From the NCBI RefSeq assembly GCF_008729015.1, contig NZ_RKSM01000001.1:1550001-1614000 (forward strand): a DNA stretch of 64,000 nt, read 5' to 3'. The position numbers and the translations under genes were made by a program. This DNA is from Haloarcula sp. CBA1129 (GTDB lineage: Archaea; Halobacteriota; Halobacteria; Halobacteriales; Haloarculaceae). Of the stretch, positions 7,362 to 17,562 are shown one piece after another; within the stretch, counting starts at the first letter, position 1, and every line of letters begins with the position of its first letter. The notes under the pieces are model-generated. The model was not told where the DNA came from. It ran no database searches and saw only the letters and a program-made list of their open reading frames with translations.

Positions 7362-7685
7362 ATGAGCAGCGGCATCTTCCGGGACGCGGACGGCACATAC
7401 AACAAGCGGCTTCTGGGACTGGTTCTGCTCGTGTTACTCGCTGTCGTCGGGACTGGCGTTGGGACCCTCGGTCTCACCGACAGCAGCGACTCGGTCCCTA
7501 CCCAGCCTGCCACCGAGATGACGCCCAGCCCGACAGAGACACCGGCCGGAACCGACGCCGCCCTGACCGAGAGTGGCGGCAGTGCCTCACCACCACCGAG
7601 TGCGCTCCTGTCCGAGACCCCGACAGAAACGCTGGCTAACAATCAGTCGGACGGGAACACCACCAGCAACACGACGGCTGAATAA
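7362..7685 (+). CDS. hypothetical membrane-anchored protein with Ser/Thr/Pro-rich tail
   Basis: The 107-aa product has a short charged N-terminus, one hydrophobic helix at about residues 16-40, and an acidic Thr/Ser/Pro-rich region likely exposed outside the cell and O-glycosylated. Two N-glycosylation sequons (NTT, NTT) lie near the end. No domain is recognised. The composition is typical of haloarchaeal surface stalks, which supports it being real. Confidence 0.5.
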   Translation: MSSGIFRDADGTYNKRLLGLVLLVLLAVVGTGVGTLGLTDSSDSVPTQPATEMTPSPTETPAGTDAALTESGGSASPPPSALLSETPTETLANNQSDGNTTSNTTAE

Positions 7686-7707
7686 TCGGCAGTAAAACGG
7701 CGGTTCC

Positions 7708-8073
7708 TCAGGAAAACAGCAGATTGAGGTTGAACCCAGTCACGGCGAGCCCCATCACTGTCAGAAGGACCGGCGGGCCATAGTAGAGCAGCGGGTCCTC
7801 CTCAAGCACGCCGCCCCAGATGCTCACGCCGAGACAGGCGTAGATCACGAGAAGTTTGAGTCCGAGGAAACCGCCGCCGCCGAACGACTGGATCGCCCAT
7901 CGAATCGCGGGATTGGCCTCTGTGAACGTCGGAACGAAATAGACGATAGCGATCGTCGTAACCACATCGCCGACACCGTACGTCGCCAGCGCCACCGCCC
8001 ATACGCTGGAGAAGGACCGACCGGAGAAGCAACTCCCCTCCAGTGTCAGCCAGTCACCGTCGGCAGCACCCAT
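7708..8073 (-). CDS. hypothetical four-helix membrane protein (DUF5658-like)
   Basis: The 121-aa product starts at the ATG at 8071-8073; a TATA-like element (tatata, 8101-8106, read on the minus strand) lies about 28 bp upstream, so it is probably leaderless. It has three to four membrane helices. The helix-1 pattern GVGDVVTTIAIVYF followed by EANPAIR resembles DUF5658-type proteins. Function unknown. Confidence 0.6.
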   Translation of the reverse strand: MGAADGDWLTLEGSCFSGRSFSSVWAVALATYGVGDVVTTIAIVYFVPTFTEANPAIRWAIQSFGGGGFLGLKLLVIYACLGVSIWGGVLEEDPLLYYGPPVLLTVMGLAVTGFNLNLLFS

Positions 8074-8416
8074 ACTGCATCCGGGTATGGGCAGCGGCCA
8101 TATATACTCAGAGGGCCAGTTATCTGATTTGAAAAGGGAAGACTTCGGTCTGATACGGGTGAGATACTGAGCACAATCCCTCGACAAATATGTCTAGAAG
8201 GCTGCATTCAGCTTTTTGAGAAATAGAGGTCCAGTGGGCAGTCACCACTCGTCTTCATCTGTGAGTCTCAGCTGCTGGGGATGAGTATCGACTTGTTGTA
8301 CTGGTGATACCCTCGGCAGTCGCCGGTCCCGTGCTACCGGTGCGGATGTACGTTTGCGTACTACCAGCGCGGGTGCATGGAAAGGGACTTATCTTGTGGG
8401 CGGCCACGACGAGGTA

Positions 8417-10582
8417 ATGAGCCTGTCCGACGCGGACCACGAACTCGTGGTCGAGGAGATCGGTCGGGAGCCGACACGGGCGGAGGCCGCTCTCTTCGAG
8501 AACCTCTGGAGCGAACACTGCGCGTATCGCTCCTCCCGTCCCCTGTTGTCGGCGTTCGACTCCGAGGGCGACCAAGTCGTTATCGGCCCCGGCGACGACG
8601 CGGCCGTCGTCTCCCTGCCGACTCACGACGACGGCGAGGAGATGTACATCACGATGGGCGTCGAGTCCCACAACCACCCGTCCTACGTCGACCCGTTCGA
8701 CGGGGCGGCGACGGGTGTGGGCGGTATCGTCCGCGATACGCTGTCGATGGGTGCGTACCCCATCGCACTCGCGGACTCACTGTACTTCGGTGACTTCGAC
8801 CGGGAACACTCCCGCTATCTCTTCGAGGGCGTCGTCGAAGGCATCTCCCACTACGGGAACTGTATCGGCGTCCCGACTGTCGCCGGGAGCGTCGCCTTCC
8901 ACGACGGCTACAAGGGGAACCCGCTCGTGAACGTCTCCTGTATCGGCCTGCTGGAGCCCGAGCGGACCATCACCGCCGAGGCACAGGAACCGGGCAACAA
9001 GCTCGTCCTCGTCGGCAACGCGACGGGGCGGGACGGCCTCGGCGGCGCGTCCTTCGCCAGCGAGGACCTCGCCGAGGACGCCGAGACCGAGGACCGGCCG
9101 GCCGTCCAAGTCGGCGACCCGTACTCGGAAAAGCTTCTCATCGAGTGCAACGAGGCGCTGCTGGACGAGGCCCTTGTCGAGTCCGCCCGCGACCTCGGCG
9201 CGGCCGGTCTGGGCGGCGCGTCCTCTGAACTCGTCGCCAAGGGCGGCCTCGGCGCACGCATCGAACTCGACCGCGTCCACGAACGCGAGCCCAACATGAA
9301 CGCCATGGAGTACCTGCTCGCCGAGAGTCAGGAGCGGATGGTCTACGAGGTCACACCCGAGAACGTCGACCGTGTGGCCGAACTCGCGGAGCGCTACGAT
9401 CTGGGCTGTTCGGTCATCGGTGAACTCACCGACCCGGGCACGAACTACGTCTGTACGTTCGAGGGCGAGACAGTCGTCGACGTGGACGCGGCGTTCCTCG
9501 GCGACGGCGCGCCGATGAATGACCTGCCAAGCGACGCGCCGCCAACACAGGAACGGGACCTGCCGACGGTGTCGCTGGACGAGGCGTTCGAGCGTATCGT
9601 CGCCAGCCCCAATTGCGCCTCGAAGCGGTGGGTGTACCGCCAGTACGACCACGAGGTGCAGGTCCGTACGAGCGTCCTGCCCGGCGACGACGCCGCCTTG
9701 CTCGCCGTTCGCGAAGCCGGAACCGGGCTGGCCTTTTCGGCCGGCGCGGACCCCAACTGGACCGACGCCGCGCCGTACGAGGGCGCACGCGCTGTCGCGC
9801 TGGAAAACGCCACCAACGTCGCCGCGAAAGGCGCGACGCCCCACGCGGCCGTAGACTGCCTCAACGGCGGCAACCCCGAGAAACCGGACGTGTACGGCGG
9901 CTTCAAGGGAATTGTCGACGGGCTGGCCGATATGTGCAGCGACCTCGACGTGCCGGTCGTCGGCGGCAACGTCTCGCTGTACAACGACTCTCAAGAGGGA
10001 CCGATTCCGCCGACACCGACGCTCGCGCTAGTCGGTGTCAAGGAGGGGTACGATGCCCCGCCGCTGTCGCTGTCCGGCGAGGGAACGCTGGTGGTCGTCG
10101 GCGACACTGCGCTGGAGGGCGAGACCGACCCGCGACTCGGCGGCTCCGAATACACTTCGCAGTTCGGCGGCACCGACCGCTTCCCCGCCCTCCCGGCGGA
10201 TTCGACAGGGCTCATCGAGACGATTGCCGAGGTCGCCGACGCCGACCACGTACTGGCGAGTCACGATGTGAGCCACGGTGGGCTGGCGGTGGCACTCGCG
10301 GAGATGGTCCACGAGGACGCCGGCGCGACGGTCGAGGTGGAGACAGTCGAGCGCGGCACCCGGAAGCGACTCCTGTTCAACGAGCGGCCCGGGCGCGTCG
10401 TGTTCGAGACGACCGACCCGTCGGCTGTCCGTGAGGCCTTCGACGGTGTCGCCCCGGTGACAGAACTGGGCGAGGCAAACGGCTCGAACCGGCTTGATAT
10501 CACGGTCAACGACGAGACGCTGCAATACGACGCCGCAGCTATCACGGACCTGCGCTCAGTCATCGAAGACGAACTAGCCTGA
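8417..10582 (+). CDS. purL: phosphoribosylformylglycinamidine synthase subunit PurL
   Basis: The 721-aa product catalyses ATP-dependent conversion of FGAR to FGAM, step 4 of purine synthesis, using ammonia from PurQ. Visible features are the N-terminal [11 protein letters not shown] with the catalytic His, the ATP/Mg region [23 protein letters not shown], and a repeated AIR-synthase-like half with GGNVSLYN and [10 protein letters not shown]. The length fits the short archaeal/Bacillus type that needs separate PurS and PurQ. I start at the ATG at 8417, just before the conserved N-terminus. The stop abuts the convergent kinase gene. Confidence 0.97.
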   Translation: MSLSDADHELVVEEIGREPTRAEAALFENLWSEHCAYRSSRPLLSAFDSEGDQVVIGPGDDAAVVSLPTHDDGEEMYITMGVESHNHPSYVDPFDGAATGVGGIVRDTLSMGAYPIALADSLYFGDFDREHSRYLFEGVVEGISHYGNCIGVPTVAGSVAFHDGYKGNPLVNVSCIGLLEPERTITAEAQEPGNKLVLVGNATGRDGLGGASFASEDLAEDAETEDRPAVQVGDPYSEKLLIECNEALLDEALVESARDLGAAGLGGASSELVAKGGLGARIELDRVHEREPNMNAMEYLLAESQERMVYEVTPENVDRVAELAERYDLGCSVIGELTDPGTNYVCTFEGETVVDVDAAFLGDGAPMNDLPSDAPPTQERDLPTVSLDEAFERIVASPNCASKRWVYRQYDHEVQVRTSVLPGDDAALLAVREAGTGLAFSAGADPNWTDAAPYEGARAVALENATNVAAKGATPHAAVDCLNGGNPEKPDVYGGFKGIVDGLADMCSDLDVPVVGGNVSLYNDSQEGPIPPTPTLALVGVKEGYDAPPLSLSGEGTLVVVGDTALEGETDPRLGGSEYTSQFGGTDRFPALPADSTGLIETIAEVADADHVLASHDVSHGGLAVALAEMVHEDAGATVEVETVERGTRKRLLFNERPGRVVFETTDPSAVREAFDGVAPVTELGEANGSNRLDITVNDETLQYDAAAITDLRSVIEDELA

Positions 10583-11797
10583 TTACCAGCGGATATCGAA
10601 CCGCGCACCGCCCATCTCGCTCTCGGAGACTGTGACCGACCAGCCGTGCGCTTCAGCGATGCTCTGAACGATTGACAGGCCGAATCCTGTCCCGTCAGAG
10701 TTCGTTGAATAACCGTGTTCGAACACTAGCTCACGGTCATCTGGCGGAATACCGGGGCCGTCGTCCGCAATGGAGAACCCGTTCCGTTCATGGGAGGGCG
10801 TGGACACGACAACGGTGCATTCCGCGCCGGCGTGCTCGATGGCGTTCCGGTAGAGATTCTCGAAGAGTTGCTGGAGGCGCTCGGAGTCCGCCTCGATGCT
10901 TGCTTCGGTTTCGACCGTGAGCGTCGCGTCCTCAGTTTCGACCTGTTGCCACGCGTCGGCCGCGACGGTTTCGATGGAGACACTCGCGGTCTCTCCGACG
11001 ACTCGCCCCTGCCGAGCGAGCGTCAGCGTGTCATCGAGAATCCGCGCCATCCGCTCGTGTGCCGCGGCGACCTCCTCTAGCCCTTCCCGAACAGCCCCGT
11101 CCTCGATGTCGTTGAGCAGGAGGTGGGTGCGGCCGGATGCGACGTTCAACGGGTTCCGAAGGTCGTGGCTGACGATACTGACAAACTCGTCAAGCCGCTC
11201 GTTCTGGTGTTTGAGCTGCTGCTCGCGACGCTTGCGCTCAGTGATGTCGGTGTATATCCCGTACCCTTCCAGCTGGCTGCTGTCACGAGTGACAATGGTG
11301 CTCCGAAACAGGTAGGTCCGGACTTCGCCCGACGCGGTCATCCGCCTGACCTCTTGCTCCGACCGGCCGGTCTGTTCCCACCAGTCTGCCCTGATGACAT
11401 CGGAGTCCGCTCCGGGTGGCGAGAGGAGTGCCCGAAGCTCCGTTCCGACTGCATCCGTCTGGTCGTAGCCGAACGAGTCAACGAACGCTTCGTTAATCGA
11501 CTTGACGTACGGCTCTCGCTGCTCAAACTCGACGACGACAGCCGGGTTTGGGATGTTCCCCAGAAGCGCATCAAACCGTTCTTGCGCCGCCAGCTGCACC
11601 CGGAGTTCGCTTGCGACGAGTGCCACATACCCCTCGTTGTTGTGCTGGATTATATCGCAGATGTCCTGTGCGTCCGTATCGTCTAGCTCTGTTTCGCCAC
11701 CGATACCAAGGTCAGCCATCGCGTCGTCGACGATAGCCGACGCCTTCTCGATTCCGACCGTTTCTGCGAACTTTGAAACGAGGCCTGTTCGATTCAT
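10583..11797 (-). CDS. PAS-domain sensor histidine kinase
   Basis: The 404-aa product is cytoplasmic, with no membrane segment. Residues 1-70 are an uncharacterised acidic region. A PAS domain spans about 74-190, ending in the PAC-like YGIYTDITERK. The phosphoacceptor box SHDLRNPL has its His at 211. The catalytic domain has an N box (YRNAIEHA, near 318), G1 (ADDGPGIP) and G2 (GTGFGLSI). It starts three bases after the FIST gene's stop, so the two are probably one signalling module: FIST senses a ligand and the kinase signals. No response regulator is adjacent, as is common in haloarchaea. Confidence 0.9.
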   Translation of the reverse strand: MNRTGLVSKFAETVGIEKASAIVDDAMADLGIGGETELDDTDAQDICDIIQHNNEGYVALVASELRVQLAAQERFDALLGNIPNPAVVVEFEQREPYVKSINEAFVDSFGYDQTDAVGTELRALLSPPGADSDVIRADWWEQTGRSEQEVRRMTASGEVRTYLFRSTIVTRDSSQLEGYGIYTDITERKRREQQLKHQNERLDEFVSIVSHDLRNPLNVASGRTHLLLNDIEDGAVREGLEEVAAAHERMARILDDTLTLARQGRVVGETASVSIETVAADAWQQVETEDATLTVETEASIEADSERLQQLFENLYRNAIEHAGAECTVVVSTPSHERNGFSIADDGPGIPPDDRELVFEHGYSTNSDGTGFGLSIVQSIAEAHGWSVTVSESEMGGARFDIRW

Positions 11798-11800
11798 CTG

Positions 11801-13012
11801 TTACTCCGGCAGTGCGAAAAGCACTGTTGTCGTATTGTGAAAGCCACTGAGTTGTCCAGCCTGCATACACAGCTCCCCGTAGGTCTCGAACCCTGCAACT
11901 GGGGCCGACAGAGTCGATGTGATGCCGTCGACAGCCGATGACAACGCGTCATCGAAGAGAATCTGACGACACGCACAGTCGTAGACGAACGCGCCAGCGA
12001 TAGCGTCGTCGCTCAGTGAGACAGCGTCGACAGCGGCCTGCTCGGCGGATGCGATCTGGTCGGCTTTGTTCCCATGCATAACACGGAGGACAGTCCCCTC
12101 CGGAATATCGACGGCAAACTGTAGCGCGCCAGTCTCTTCAATCGCAGTCCGGGGCCAGCGAATCTTGTATGTCTCACCCTGATCGATACCGAACAGGTAT
12201 GCGACCATGAGCTTCCTGAGCTCCGCTGAACCGACTGCGACGTCATCGACGGCTATCCCCGAGGTCTCCGCAACGTGGTCCCGGACAGCGTCCTTCCACA
12301 CCGCAAACGCTGGTTCACCGTTGAGTTCGTGAACTACGTTTCCGGACACGTCGGTTACCTCCCACGGCTCCGAGATGGGGGTGTGGCCGTGGTTGACGGT
12401 AATGATTGGACGCTTTTCGCCGGAGACGAGCACGAGAACGACTGCGTCATCGACAACCGATTCGTCACAAAACACGGGTGTCGACTCCATTCGGAGCCCG
12501 TCAGACGCTGCCCCACCTGCAAATTCGACATAGGGGCCGAGCCGTCGCTGGACAGACAGCGACAACTGCTCGCCGACGCCAGACAGCCCGTCGTGGAGAA
12601 CAATTGCTGACTGGTACGGTTCCTCGATATTATCGGGGAGCGCCCGAACGGCATCCCTGACAGCCCCGCGAGTGTTCTCGCTGAGCCCGCTGGCAAGGGC
12701 TGTATCGAATCGGAACGAATCACTGGTAACGAGTGTGACGGCCACGCCGGTCTCCATCGCTCGCTCCTCGGTGAATGTGCCGCTAGCCGTACAGCCGACA
12801 ACGGCTGTCTCGTCGTCGACGAGCGCATTAACGCCCGCCAGAGCGGCTTCTGGATTGATGTCAGAGCTGACAAATATTTGGCAAAAATCCACTCGCTCGG
12901 TGTTCAGTCGGTCACGAGCAGCTTTGGTCGCCTCCCGGCCAGCGCGCCGACCAGCGGTCGCCACTGACGTTCCGGTTGCGACCGCCGTACTCGCGTCCGA
13001 CTGGGGCGGCAT
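11801..13012 (-). CDS. FIST domain signal-transduction protein
   Basis: The 403-aa product has a FIST N-domain (about 25-225) and a FIST C-domain (about 230-385). Signatures include a DFCQIFVSSDINPEAAL lead-in, VVGCTASGTFTEE, and EFAGGAASDGLRM in the N-domain. FIST domains are proposed intracellular sensors of small ligands such as amino acids. It is the first gene of an operon with the PAS kinase. A TATA-like gtatatac element lies near 13040. Confidence 0.85.
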   Translation of the reverse strand: MPPQSDASTAVATGTSVATAGRRAGREATKAARDRLNTERVDFCQIFVSSDINPEAALAGVNALVDDETAVVGCTASGTFTEERAMETGVAVTLVTSDSFRFDTALASGLSENTRGAVRDAVRALPDNIEEPYQSAIVLHDGLSGVGEQLSLSVQRRLGPYVEFAGGAASDGLRMESTPVFCDESVVDDAVVLVLVSGEKRPIITVNHGHTPISEPWEVTDVSGNVVHELNGEPAFAVWKDAVRDHVAETSGIAVDDVAVGSAELRKLMVAYLFGIDQGETYKIRWPRTAIEETGALQFAVDIPEGTVLRVMHGNKADQIASAEQAAVDAVSLSDDAIAGAFVYDCACRQILFDDALSSAVDGITSTLSAPVAGFETYGELCMQAGQLSGFHNTTTVLFALPE

Positions 13013-13105
13013 TGTACCATAGATATTCGCGTGGAGGCGTATATACTCTCGCCAGAGCTATCAGAACTGATACCTGTGGCGGCCGGCGTGGCTGTCCCGA
13101 ACTGA

Positions 13106-13297
13106 TCAGGCCAGCGCCAGCGCGATGCCGAACGTAAGCACCAGTCCGACCAGTAGTACACCGAGTCCTGTGCCGACCTGAGACATCGTGAAGGGGCTCT
13201 GTGGAGCCGTCGACCGAAGCGGCGGTTCTCGCGCGGGCAGTTCGACGTGGGCGGGGTCGTAATCCGGACGGTCCTCCTCGTGGTGGTCGTCTGCCAT
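13106..13297 (-). CDS. small single-helix membrane protein (DUF7550-like)
   Basis: The 63-aa product has an acidic, His-rich N-terminus (MADDHHEED) and a conserved C-terminal membrane helix preceded by PQSPFTMSQVGTG. Similar proteins of this length are widespread in haloarchaea. It is divergent from hisF. Function unknown. Confidence 0.65.
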   Translation of the reverse strand: MADDHHEEDRPDYDPAHVELPAREPPLRSTAPQSPFTMSQVGTGLGVLLVGLVLTFGIALALA

Positions 13298-13414
13298 GGG
13301 CGGTGCTTCTGTGGCGTCGTACGTGTAGCTGTCGGATTGCCACTGGGTGCTCGGTCAGACACTTGCACCAGTCGAAACGGTCAAACGGCGCTGTTGCGAA
13401 CCCACAGGTATCTG

Positions 13415-14230
13415 ATGACGCTCACGAAACGGATTATCCCCTGTATCGACGTGGACGTAGACGAGAACGGGGACGCAGCGGTGTATACGGGAGTCAACTT
13501 CGAGGACCTAGAGTACACCGGCGACCCGGTGGAGATGGCGAAAGCCTACAACGAATCAGGGGCCGACGAGTTCGTCTTTCTGGACATCACTGCCTCCGCG
13601 GAGGGCCGTGAGACGATGCTCGACACCGTCTCGGCGGTCGCCGACGAGGTGTTCATTCCACTGACCGTCGGCGGGGGTATCCGCACCCGTGCCGACATCA
13701 AAGAGACGCTGCGGGCCGGTGCGGACAAGGTGTCGATAAACTCCGGCGCTATCGCCGAACCCGACCTCATCAACGAGGGCGCGGCAGCGTTCGGGAGCCA
13801 GTGTATCGTCATCTCCGTCGACGCACGCCGTCGCTTCGACGACGAAGGCGAGTACTACACCGAGGTCGACGGCGAGTCCTGCTGGTTCGAGTGTACGGTC
13901 AAGGGCGGCCGCGAGGGAACCGGACTGGACGTCGTCGAGTGGGCCACCGAGGCCGAAGAACGCGGCGCAGGCGAGCTGTTCGTCAACTCCATCGACGCCG
14001 ATGGGACCAAGGACGGCTATGACATCCCGCTGATGCAGGCCGTCTGTGACACCGTCTCCACGCCGGTAATCGCCTCCTCGGGCTGTGGCAGCCCGGAAGA
14101 CATGGAGGAAGTGTTCGTCGACGCCGGCGCGGATGCCGGTCTGGCAGCCTCGATCTTCCACTTCGGCGAGTACTCTATCGCCGAAACCAAGGAGTATCTC
14201 GACAGCAAGGGGATTCCGGTCCGGTTGTAA
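13415..14230 (+). CDS. hisF: imidazole glycerol phosphate synthase subunit HisF
   Basis: The 271-aa TIM barrel is the cyclase half of IGP synthase. It converts PRFAR plus HisH-derived ammonia to IGP and AICAR in histidine synthesis. The catalytic aspartates are in IPCIDVDVD near the N-terminus and in [17 protein letters not shown]. Phosphate-binding loops VGGGIR and [10 protein letters not shown] are present. I chose the ATG at 13415 ([12 protein letters not shown]) over a longer frame crossing the divergent gene. It is a single gene with no his neighbours here. Confidence 0.97.
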   Translation: MTLTKRIIPCIDVDVDENGDAAVYTGVNFEDLEYTGDPVEMAKAYNESGADEFVFLDITASAEGRETMLDTVSAVADEVFIPLTVGGGIRTRADIKETLRAGADKVSINSGAIAEPDLINEGAAAFGSQCIVISVDARRRFDDEGEYYTEVDGESCWFECTVKGGREGTGLDVVEWATEAEERGAGELFVNSIDADGTKDGYDIPLMQAVCDTVSTPVIASSGCGSPEDMEEVFVDAGADAGLAASIFHFGEYSIAETKEYLDSKGIPVRL

Positions 14231-14529
14231 CGCCGTTCTTGCCGTTGGATTGATACAGTTCCTCCCCACACCCGGCATCCCGCGTTCATGACGCAGTTCT
14301 CCCGAAGCCGCTGATACCTCAGCTCTGCCGTGTCCTGACTCTCGATATCAGTTTTCGCTGCCAACAGTCACGGTTCTCCCAGCTACCGGTAGCAGGCGTC
14401 AACGGGGTCGAACAACCCCCAAGAAGTCGACCTGTGGCCGAGCGGTCGTTGGGGGAACGCAGCCGGAGAATCGAAGCACTGTGGCTCGGTATCGGACAGG
14501 TTTTATCCGCCCAACACGGAGATTCAACA
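14231..14529. other. intergenic stretch between hisF and the zinc-ribbon gene
   Basis: I see no supported gene in this stretch of about 300 bp. Open frames here lack acidic composition and recognisable motifs. The promoter of the gene at 14530 probably lies near its right end (ggttttatccgcc, about 14499-14511). Confidence 0.35.
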
Positions 14530-15378
14530 ATGAAATGGCGGTGTGAATGGTGTGGCAAACCCCACGAAGAGGATGACCCGCCGTGTGACAACTGCGGACA
14601 CGGTTCCTTCGAGGAGGCCGTAACGCAGGTCAACGAGGAGGTCGTCGAGGGTGGGCCCAGATGGGTCTGTCTTGACTGCGGTCGTCAACACCAGAAGAAC
14701 TCCCCACCGTGCAAGCGCTGTGGCGGGAGTAACTTCGAGCGACGGACGGGACCACCTGAGGACGACCCGCTCGACGAGATACAGACCGGCTGGCTGGACG
14801 TGGTCGAGACGAAGTACGTACTCGGCTACGCCGCCGTGGCGGTGTTGCTCGGCCTCATCGTGCTCGCTGCTGTGGGCGGTATCACGTTGCCGGGCTTTGC
14901 CGCTGATACCCCCGCTGGCCCGCCAGAGATTGCGTCCCCGGCCGGGAGCGCCGATACGGTCGGCTCGCTCTCGCTGGCCGAGGTTGAGGACACCTACGTC
15001 GATGTGTACAATGTCCGGCGCTCGGGCATCGGCGGCGGGACCGTCTCGCGGAACGCGACCATCGACGACGCTGCAGCCTACTACAACAAGGGTCGTGTCG
15101 ATGCTCGATACGACAACGCGGAGCGGCCCACGCGGGAGGGTGTGTCCCGGTTCTCCCTCCCCTGTGACCGGCCAGTCGTGGTCAGCTACGAGGTGGCCTA
15201 CGACCGAACGCCCCAGTCACTCGACCAGTTCGGGAACGAGACGGCGCTGGCGACCGCGCTCGTCGACAGCTACCTCGAGCGGGGCAACAGGATTCAGCGG
15301 GCAGACGCTGGACTGATCGGTCTCGACATCCACGTCGGTCCGGACGAACGCGTGTTCGTCACGTACGTGCTCTGTTAG
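14530..15378 (+). CDS. double zinc-ribbon, single-helix anchored hypothetical protein
   Basis: The 282-aa product has two consecutive zinc ribbons: CEWCGK...CDNCG (residues 5-24) and CLDCGR...CKRCG (about 47-65). A membrane helix follows at about 99-122, then an extracellular domain of about 150 residues without recognised fold. The ATG at 14530 is preceded by a TATA-like element and starts right at the first ribbon. The cytoplasmic ribbons and external domain suggest a sensor or secretion-associated protein, with no direct evidence. It converges with rpoL, two bases apart. Confidence 0.65.
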   Translation: MKWRCEWCGKPHEEDDPPCDNCGHGSFEEAVTQVNEEVVEGGPRWVCLDCGRQHQKNSPPCKRCGGSNFERRTGPPEDDPLDEIQTGWLDVVETKYVLGYAAVAVLLGLIVLAAVGGITLPGFAADTPAGPPEIASPAGSADTVGSLSLAEVEDTYVDVYNVRRSGIGGGTVSRNATIDDAAAYYNKGRVDARYDNAERPTREGVSRFSLPCDRPVVVSYEVAYDRTPQSLDQFGNETALATALVDSYLERGNRIQRADAGLIGLDIHVGPDERVFVTYVLC

Positions 15379-15380
15379 AA

Positions 15381-15665
15381 TTACGCGGCGGCTTCGAACG
15401 CAGCGGTGAAGTTATCCGCCTTCTCGATGACAGCGTCAGTCCCGGCTTCGAGCGCGGAAAGCGCGTCGACGCCCTCCTCGGTTTTGATGGTCAGGACCGG
15501 ATCGGTCTGGCCACCGGACTGTTCCGGGTTCACGTCGTAGGTCGCCGCCGTGACGCCCTCTGTCTCCAGCAGCGCTCCCTTGATGACGTTCATGAACGTG
15601 TGGTCCTCACCGGCGATTTCGATAGAGAGTTCCGTATCGGATTTGTCGATAACGCGAAGGTCCAT
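15381..15665 (-). CDS. rpo11: DNA-directed RNA polymerase subunit Rpo11 (L)
   Basis: The 94-aa product is the archaeal homologue of RPB11/alpha-N-terminal, dimerising with Rpo3 in polymerase assembly. The dimerisation motif [15 protein letters not shown] is clear. An ATG two codons upstream (15671) is possible, but [13 protein letters not shown] is the usual family start. Confidence 0.95.
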   Translation of the reverse strand: MDLRVIDKSDTELSIEIAGEDHTFMNVIKGALLETEGVTAATYDVNPEQSGGQTDPVLTIKTEEGVDALSALEAGTDAVIEKADNFTAAFEAAA

Positions 15666-15744
15666 ACCCATTCTTTGGTCACCTGCGACCCATCAACGCT
15701 TCGCTTCCCGTCCGCTGTGTCGGTGACGCCGTGAAGCCCGGGAA

Positions 15745-16053
15745 CTACACGAGCGCGTACACCATCAGGAAGCCAAAGTAGATGAGTACGAGCGCGCCCA
15801 GTGCCTGCAGTCGGAACGTCGAAAGCGACGCTTCCTCCTCGTCGTGGGCCGCTCGGAAGGCTTCAATCTCCTCGTCGTCGAGTTCATTGGGGTGGGCCAG
15901 ACCGCGGTGGAGCGCGAGCCAAGACTCGCGGGCGAACGGCCGGCCGCAGTACGAACATGTATAGGCCGTGGCGTCGGCCGGGACATCGTAGGCTGTGTCG
16001 TCGGTGCGTGCCGCTGCCGTATCAGCCGCCGGTTGGGTTGCTGTGTCAGTCAT
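15745..16053 (-). CDS. C2H2 zinc-finger, membrane-anchored small protein (DUF7410-like)
   Basis: The 102-aa product has one C2H2-type finger (CSYCGRPFARESWLALHRGLAH, about residues 34-55) and a C-terminal membrane helix (about 80-100). The start ATG overlaps the stop of the upstream membrane protein (ATGA), so the two are translationally coupled. Similar finger-plus-helix proteins flank cytochrome oxidase genes in other haloarchaea, to my recollection. Function unknown. Confidence 0.75.
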   Translation of the reverse strand: MTDTATQPAADTAAARTDDTAYDVPADATAYTCSYCGRPFARESWLALHRGLAHPNELDDEEIEAFRAAHDEEEASLSTFRLQALGALVLIYFGFLMVYALV

Positions 16054-17429
16054 AGATGTGGAAGTGCCACCTCCGGCTGGGAGACGACCCAGAGGCTCGT
16101 CATCGTGTAAAACACCATAACCGCGATGAAGGGGTACTGCGACCGAATCGCCTGTAGTCGCGCGGGAAACAGGTCGTACGCGGCGGCGTGGGCCACCCAG
16201 ATAGCGACCAGATGCCCGACGATGACAGACGCCAGTGCGACCCCGCCGAACCAATCCGGGAGTTCGATGGTCGGCACTACTGCCGGGTTCGCGAACGGCG
16301 ACGTAAGCGCGACGGCAAGCGAGGGCACGAGCACGAGGAAGTACCCGAGGTAGTGCGCGAAGTGGTAGCCGACGGCGATGGCGACAAGCGGCGGCGCGAA
16401 CCGCTGTGCGAGAACCGCCGGTGCCAAGTACGTGTCCGACATCTCACGAGCGGACCGGACCGCGAGTCGATACACGCCGAGGAAGAAGGCGAACCCGACA
16501 GCGAGTGCGACCGGGTACAGGAGGTGCGGCGGGACGCCGGCCTCGACAAGTGGCGTCGTCAGGTCCCGCCAAGCGGGTGTCGTGACCAGCCCGTCATAAG
16601 TCGTGACCCACAGCAGGGCGACCACGAACGCCACCTCGTCCGGGCCGTCGACCAGCCGCGGCGTCGAGAGGTCCATACCGGGGAGCCGAAGTCGGAGCCC
16701 GGTCTCGTCGCGGCCGATGGGTGCAAAGCGGCCGTAGTAGCGAAACACCCGCTCCACTGGGTCGGCATGAGCGAACCAGTCGTCAGCTCCGAACACGAAC
16801 GCGCCTGCGAGTGTCAGCACGGCGTACCCGGCGATGACCGACGCGAGCAGTCTCGGCTGATCGGCGAGTGGGCTGACGACCTCCAGCCACACTAGAACGA
16901 GCAGGCCGCCGACGGCGGGCCACGAACCGACGCGGGCCGGGTAGGGGCGGTCGAGCGTCGGGAGGATTCCCGCGAGGGTCTTGAACGGATTGAGCGTCGC
17001 CCAGCTGTTGCCCACGAGATACGTTGTCATCGCCAGCCCGGCCCACCAACCGACCCAGACGAGCAGTATCGCGAGATTCGTCCGGGCGTTCGTCGGCCCG
17101 AGGAAGCCGACGACGAACACCGCGGCGAGTCCGGCGAGCCCAATGAGTTGGCCGGCGAGCCCCAAGACGCGCTCGAAGTCCCCGGACAGCGGCCGTCCCC
17201 AGTCGTGGATGCGCTCGATGAACGCCCGGTCGGTGACGAACGACGCCAGCAGGAACGACGCGCCGACGGCCGCGCCGCCGGTACTCAGAAAGAGCCACGT
17301 CGGGATCGTCAGTGACTCTCGACCGCCACCGGCGAGACTGCCGCCGTGTGCGCTCGCCGTCCCTGTCGCGGCCAGCCAGCCCAGCCCACACACCACCAGC
17401 GCGACTGTACGACGCCTCCCAGATGTCAT
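16050..17429 (-). CDS. polytopic membrane protein, haloarchaeal, next to coxC
   Basis: The 459-aa product uses the ATG at 17429, which places a signal-like first helix ending in ASAHGG directly at the N-terminus. About ten to twelve helices follow. In-membrane His positions include GYHFAHYLGYF and VGHLVAIWVAHAAAYD, so a heme or metal function is conceivable. A GNSWATLNPFKTL loop follows helix 4. It is divergent from coxC and coupled to the zinc-finger gene, which suggests a role around cytochrome oxidase assembly or electron transfer. Confidence 0.6.
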   Translation of the reverse strand: MTSGRRRTVALVVCGLGWLAATGTASAHGGSLAGGGRESLTIPTWLFLSTGGAAVGASFLLASFVTDRAFIERIHDWGRPLSGDFERVLGLAGQLIGLAGLAAVFVVGFLGPTNARTNLAILLVWVGWWAGLAMTTYLVGNSWATLNPFKTLAGILPTLDRPYPARVGSWPAVGGLLVLVWLEVVSPLADQPRLLASVIAGYAVLTLAGAFVFGADDWFAHADPVERVFRYYGRFAPIGRDETGLRLRLPGMDLSTPRLVDGPDEVAFVVALLWVTTYDGLVTTPAWRDLTTPLVEAGVPPHLLYPVALAVGFAFFLGVYRLAVRSAREMSDTYLAPAVLAQRFAPPLVAIAVGYHFAHYLGYFLVLVPSLAVALTSPFANPAVVPTIELPDWFGGVALASVIVGHLVAIWVAHAAAYDLFPARLQAIRSQYPFIAVMVFYTMTSLWVVSQPEVALPHL

Positions 17430-17562
17430 CGTCGGCAGTTGGGCCTTCGCCCCTGTGTAGCTTCCGGGATGCCGGCGAGTCACCGGTCGGATCGGGGTTG
17501 CGGTGGCACAGGCCGCAGGGAATTGGATGGGCTTTTAGTATTCCGTTCGCAAGGGCCCTAGT

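Noticed and set aside
7114..7365. 83-codon frame ending in an ATGA overlap with the next gene
   Set aside because: Composition is not haloarchaeal, no motif or promoter supports it, and the overlap alone is weak evidence.
8777..9994. Minus-strand frame of 405 codons inside purL
   Set aside because: It is a GC-driven shadow of purL with no recognisable motifs.
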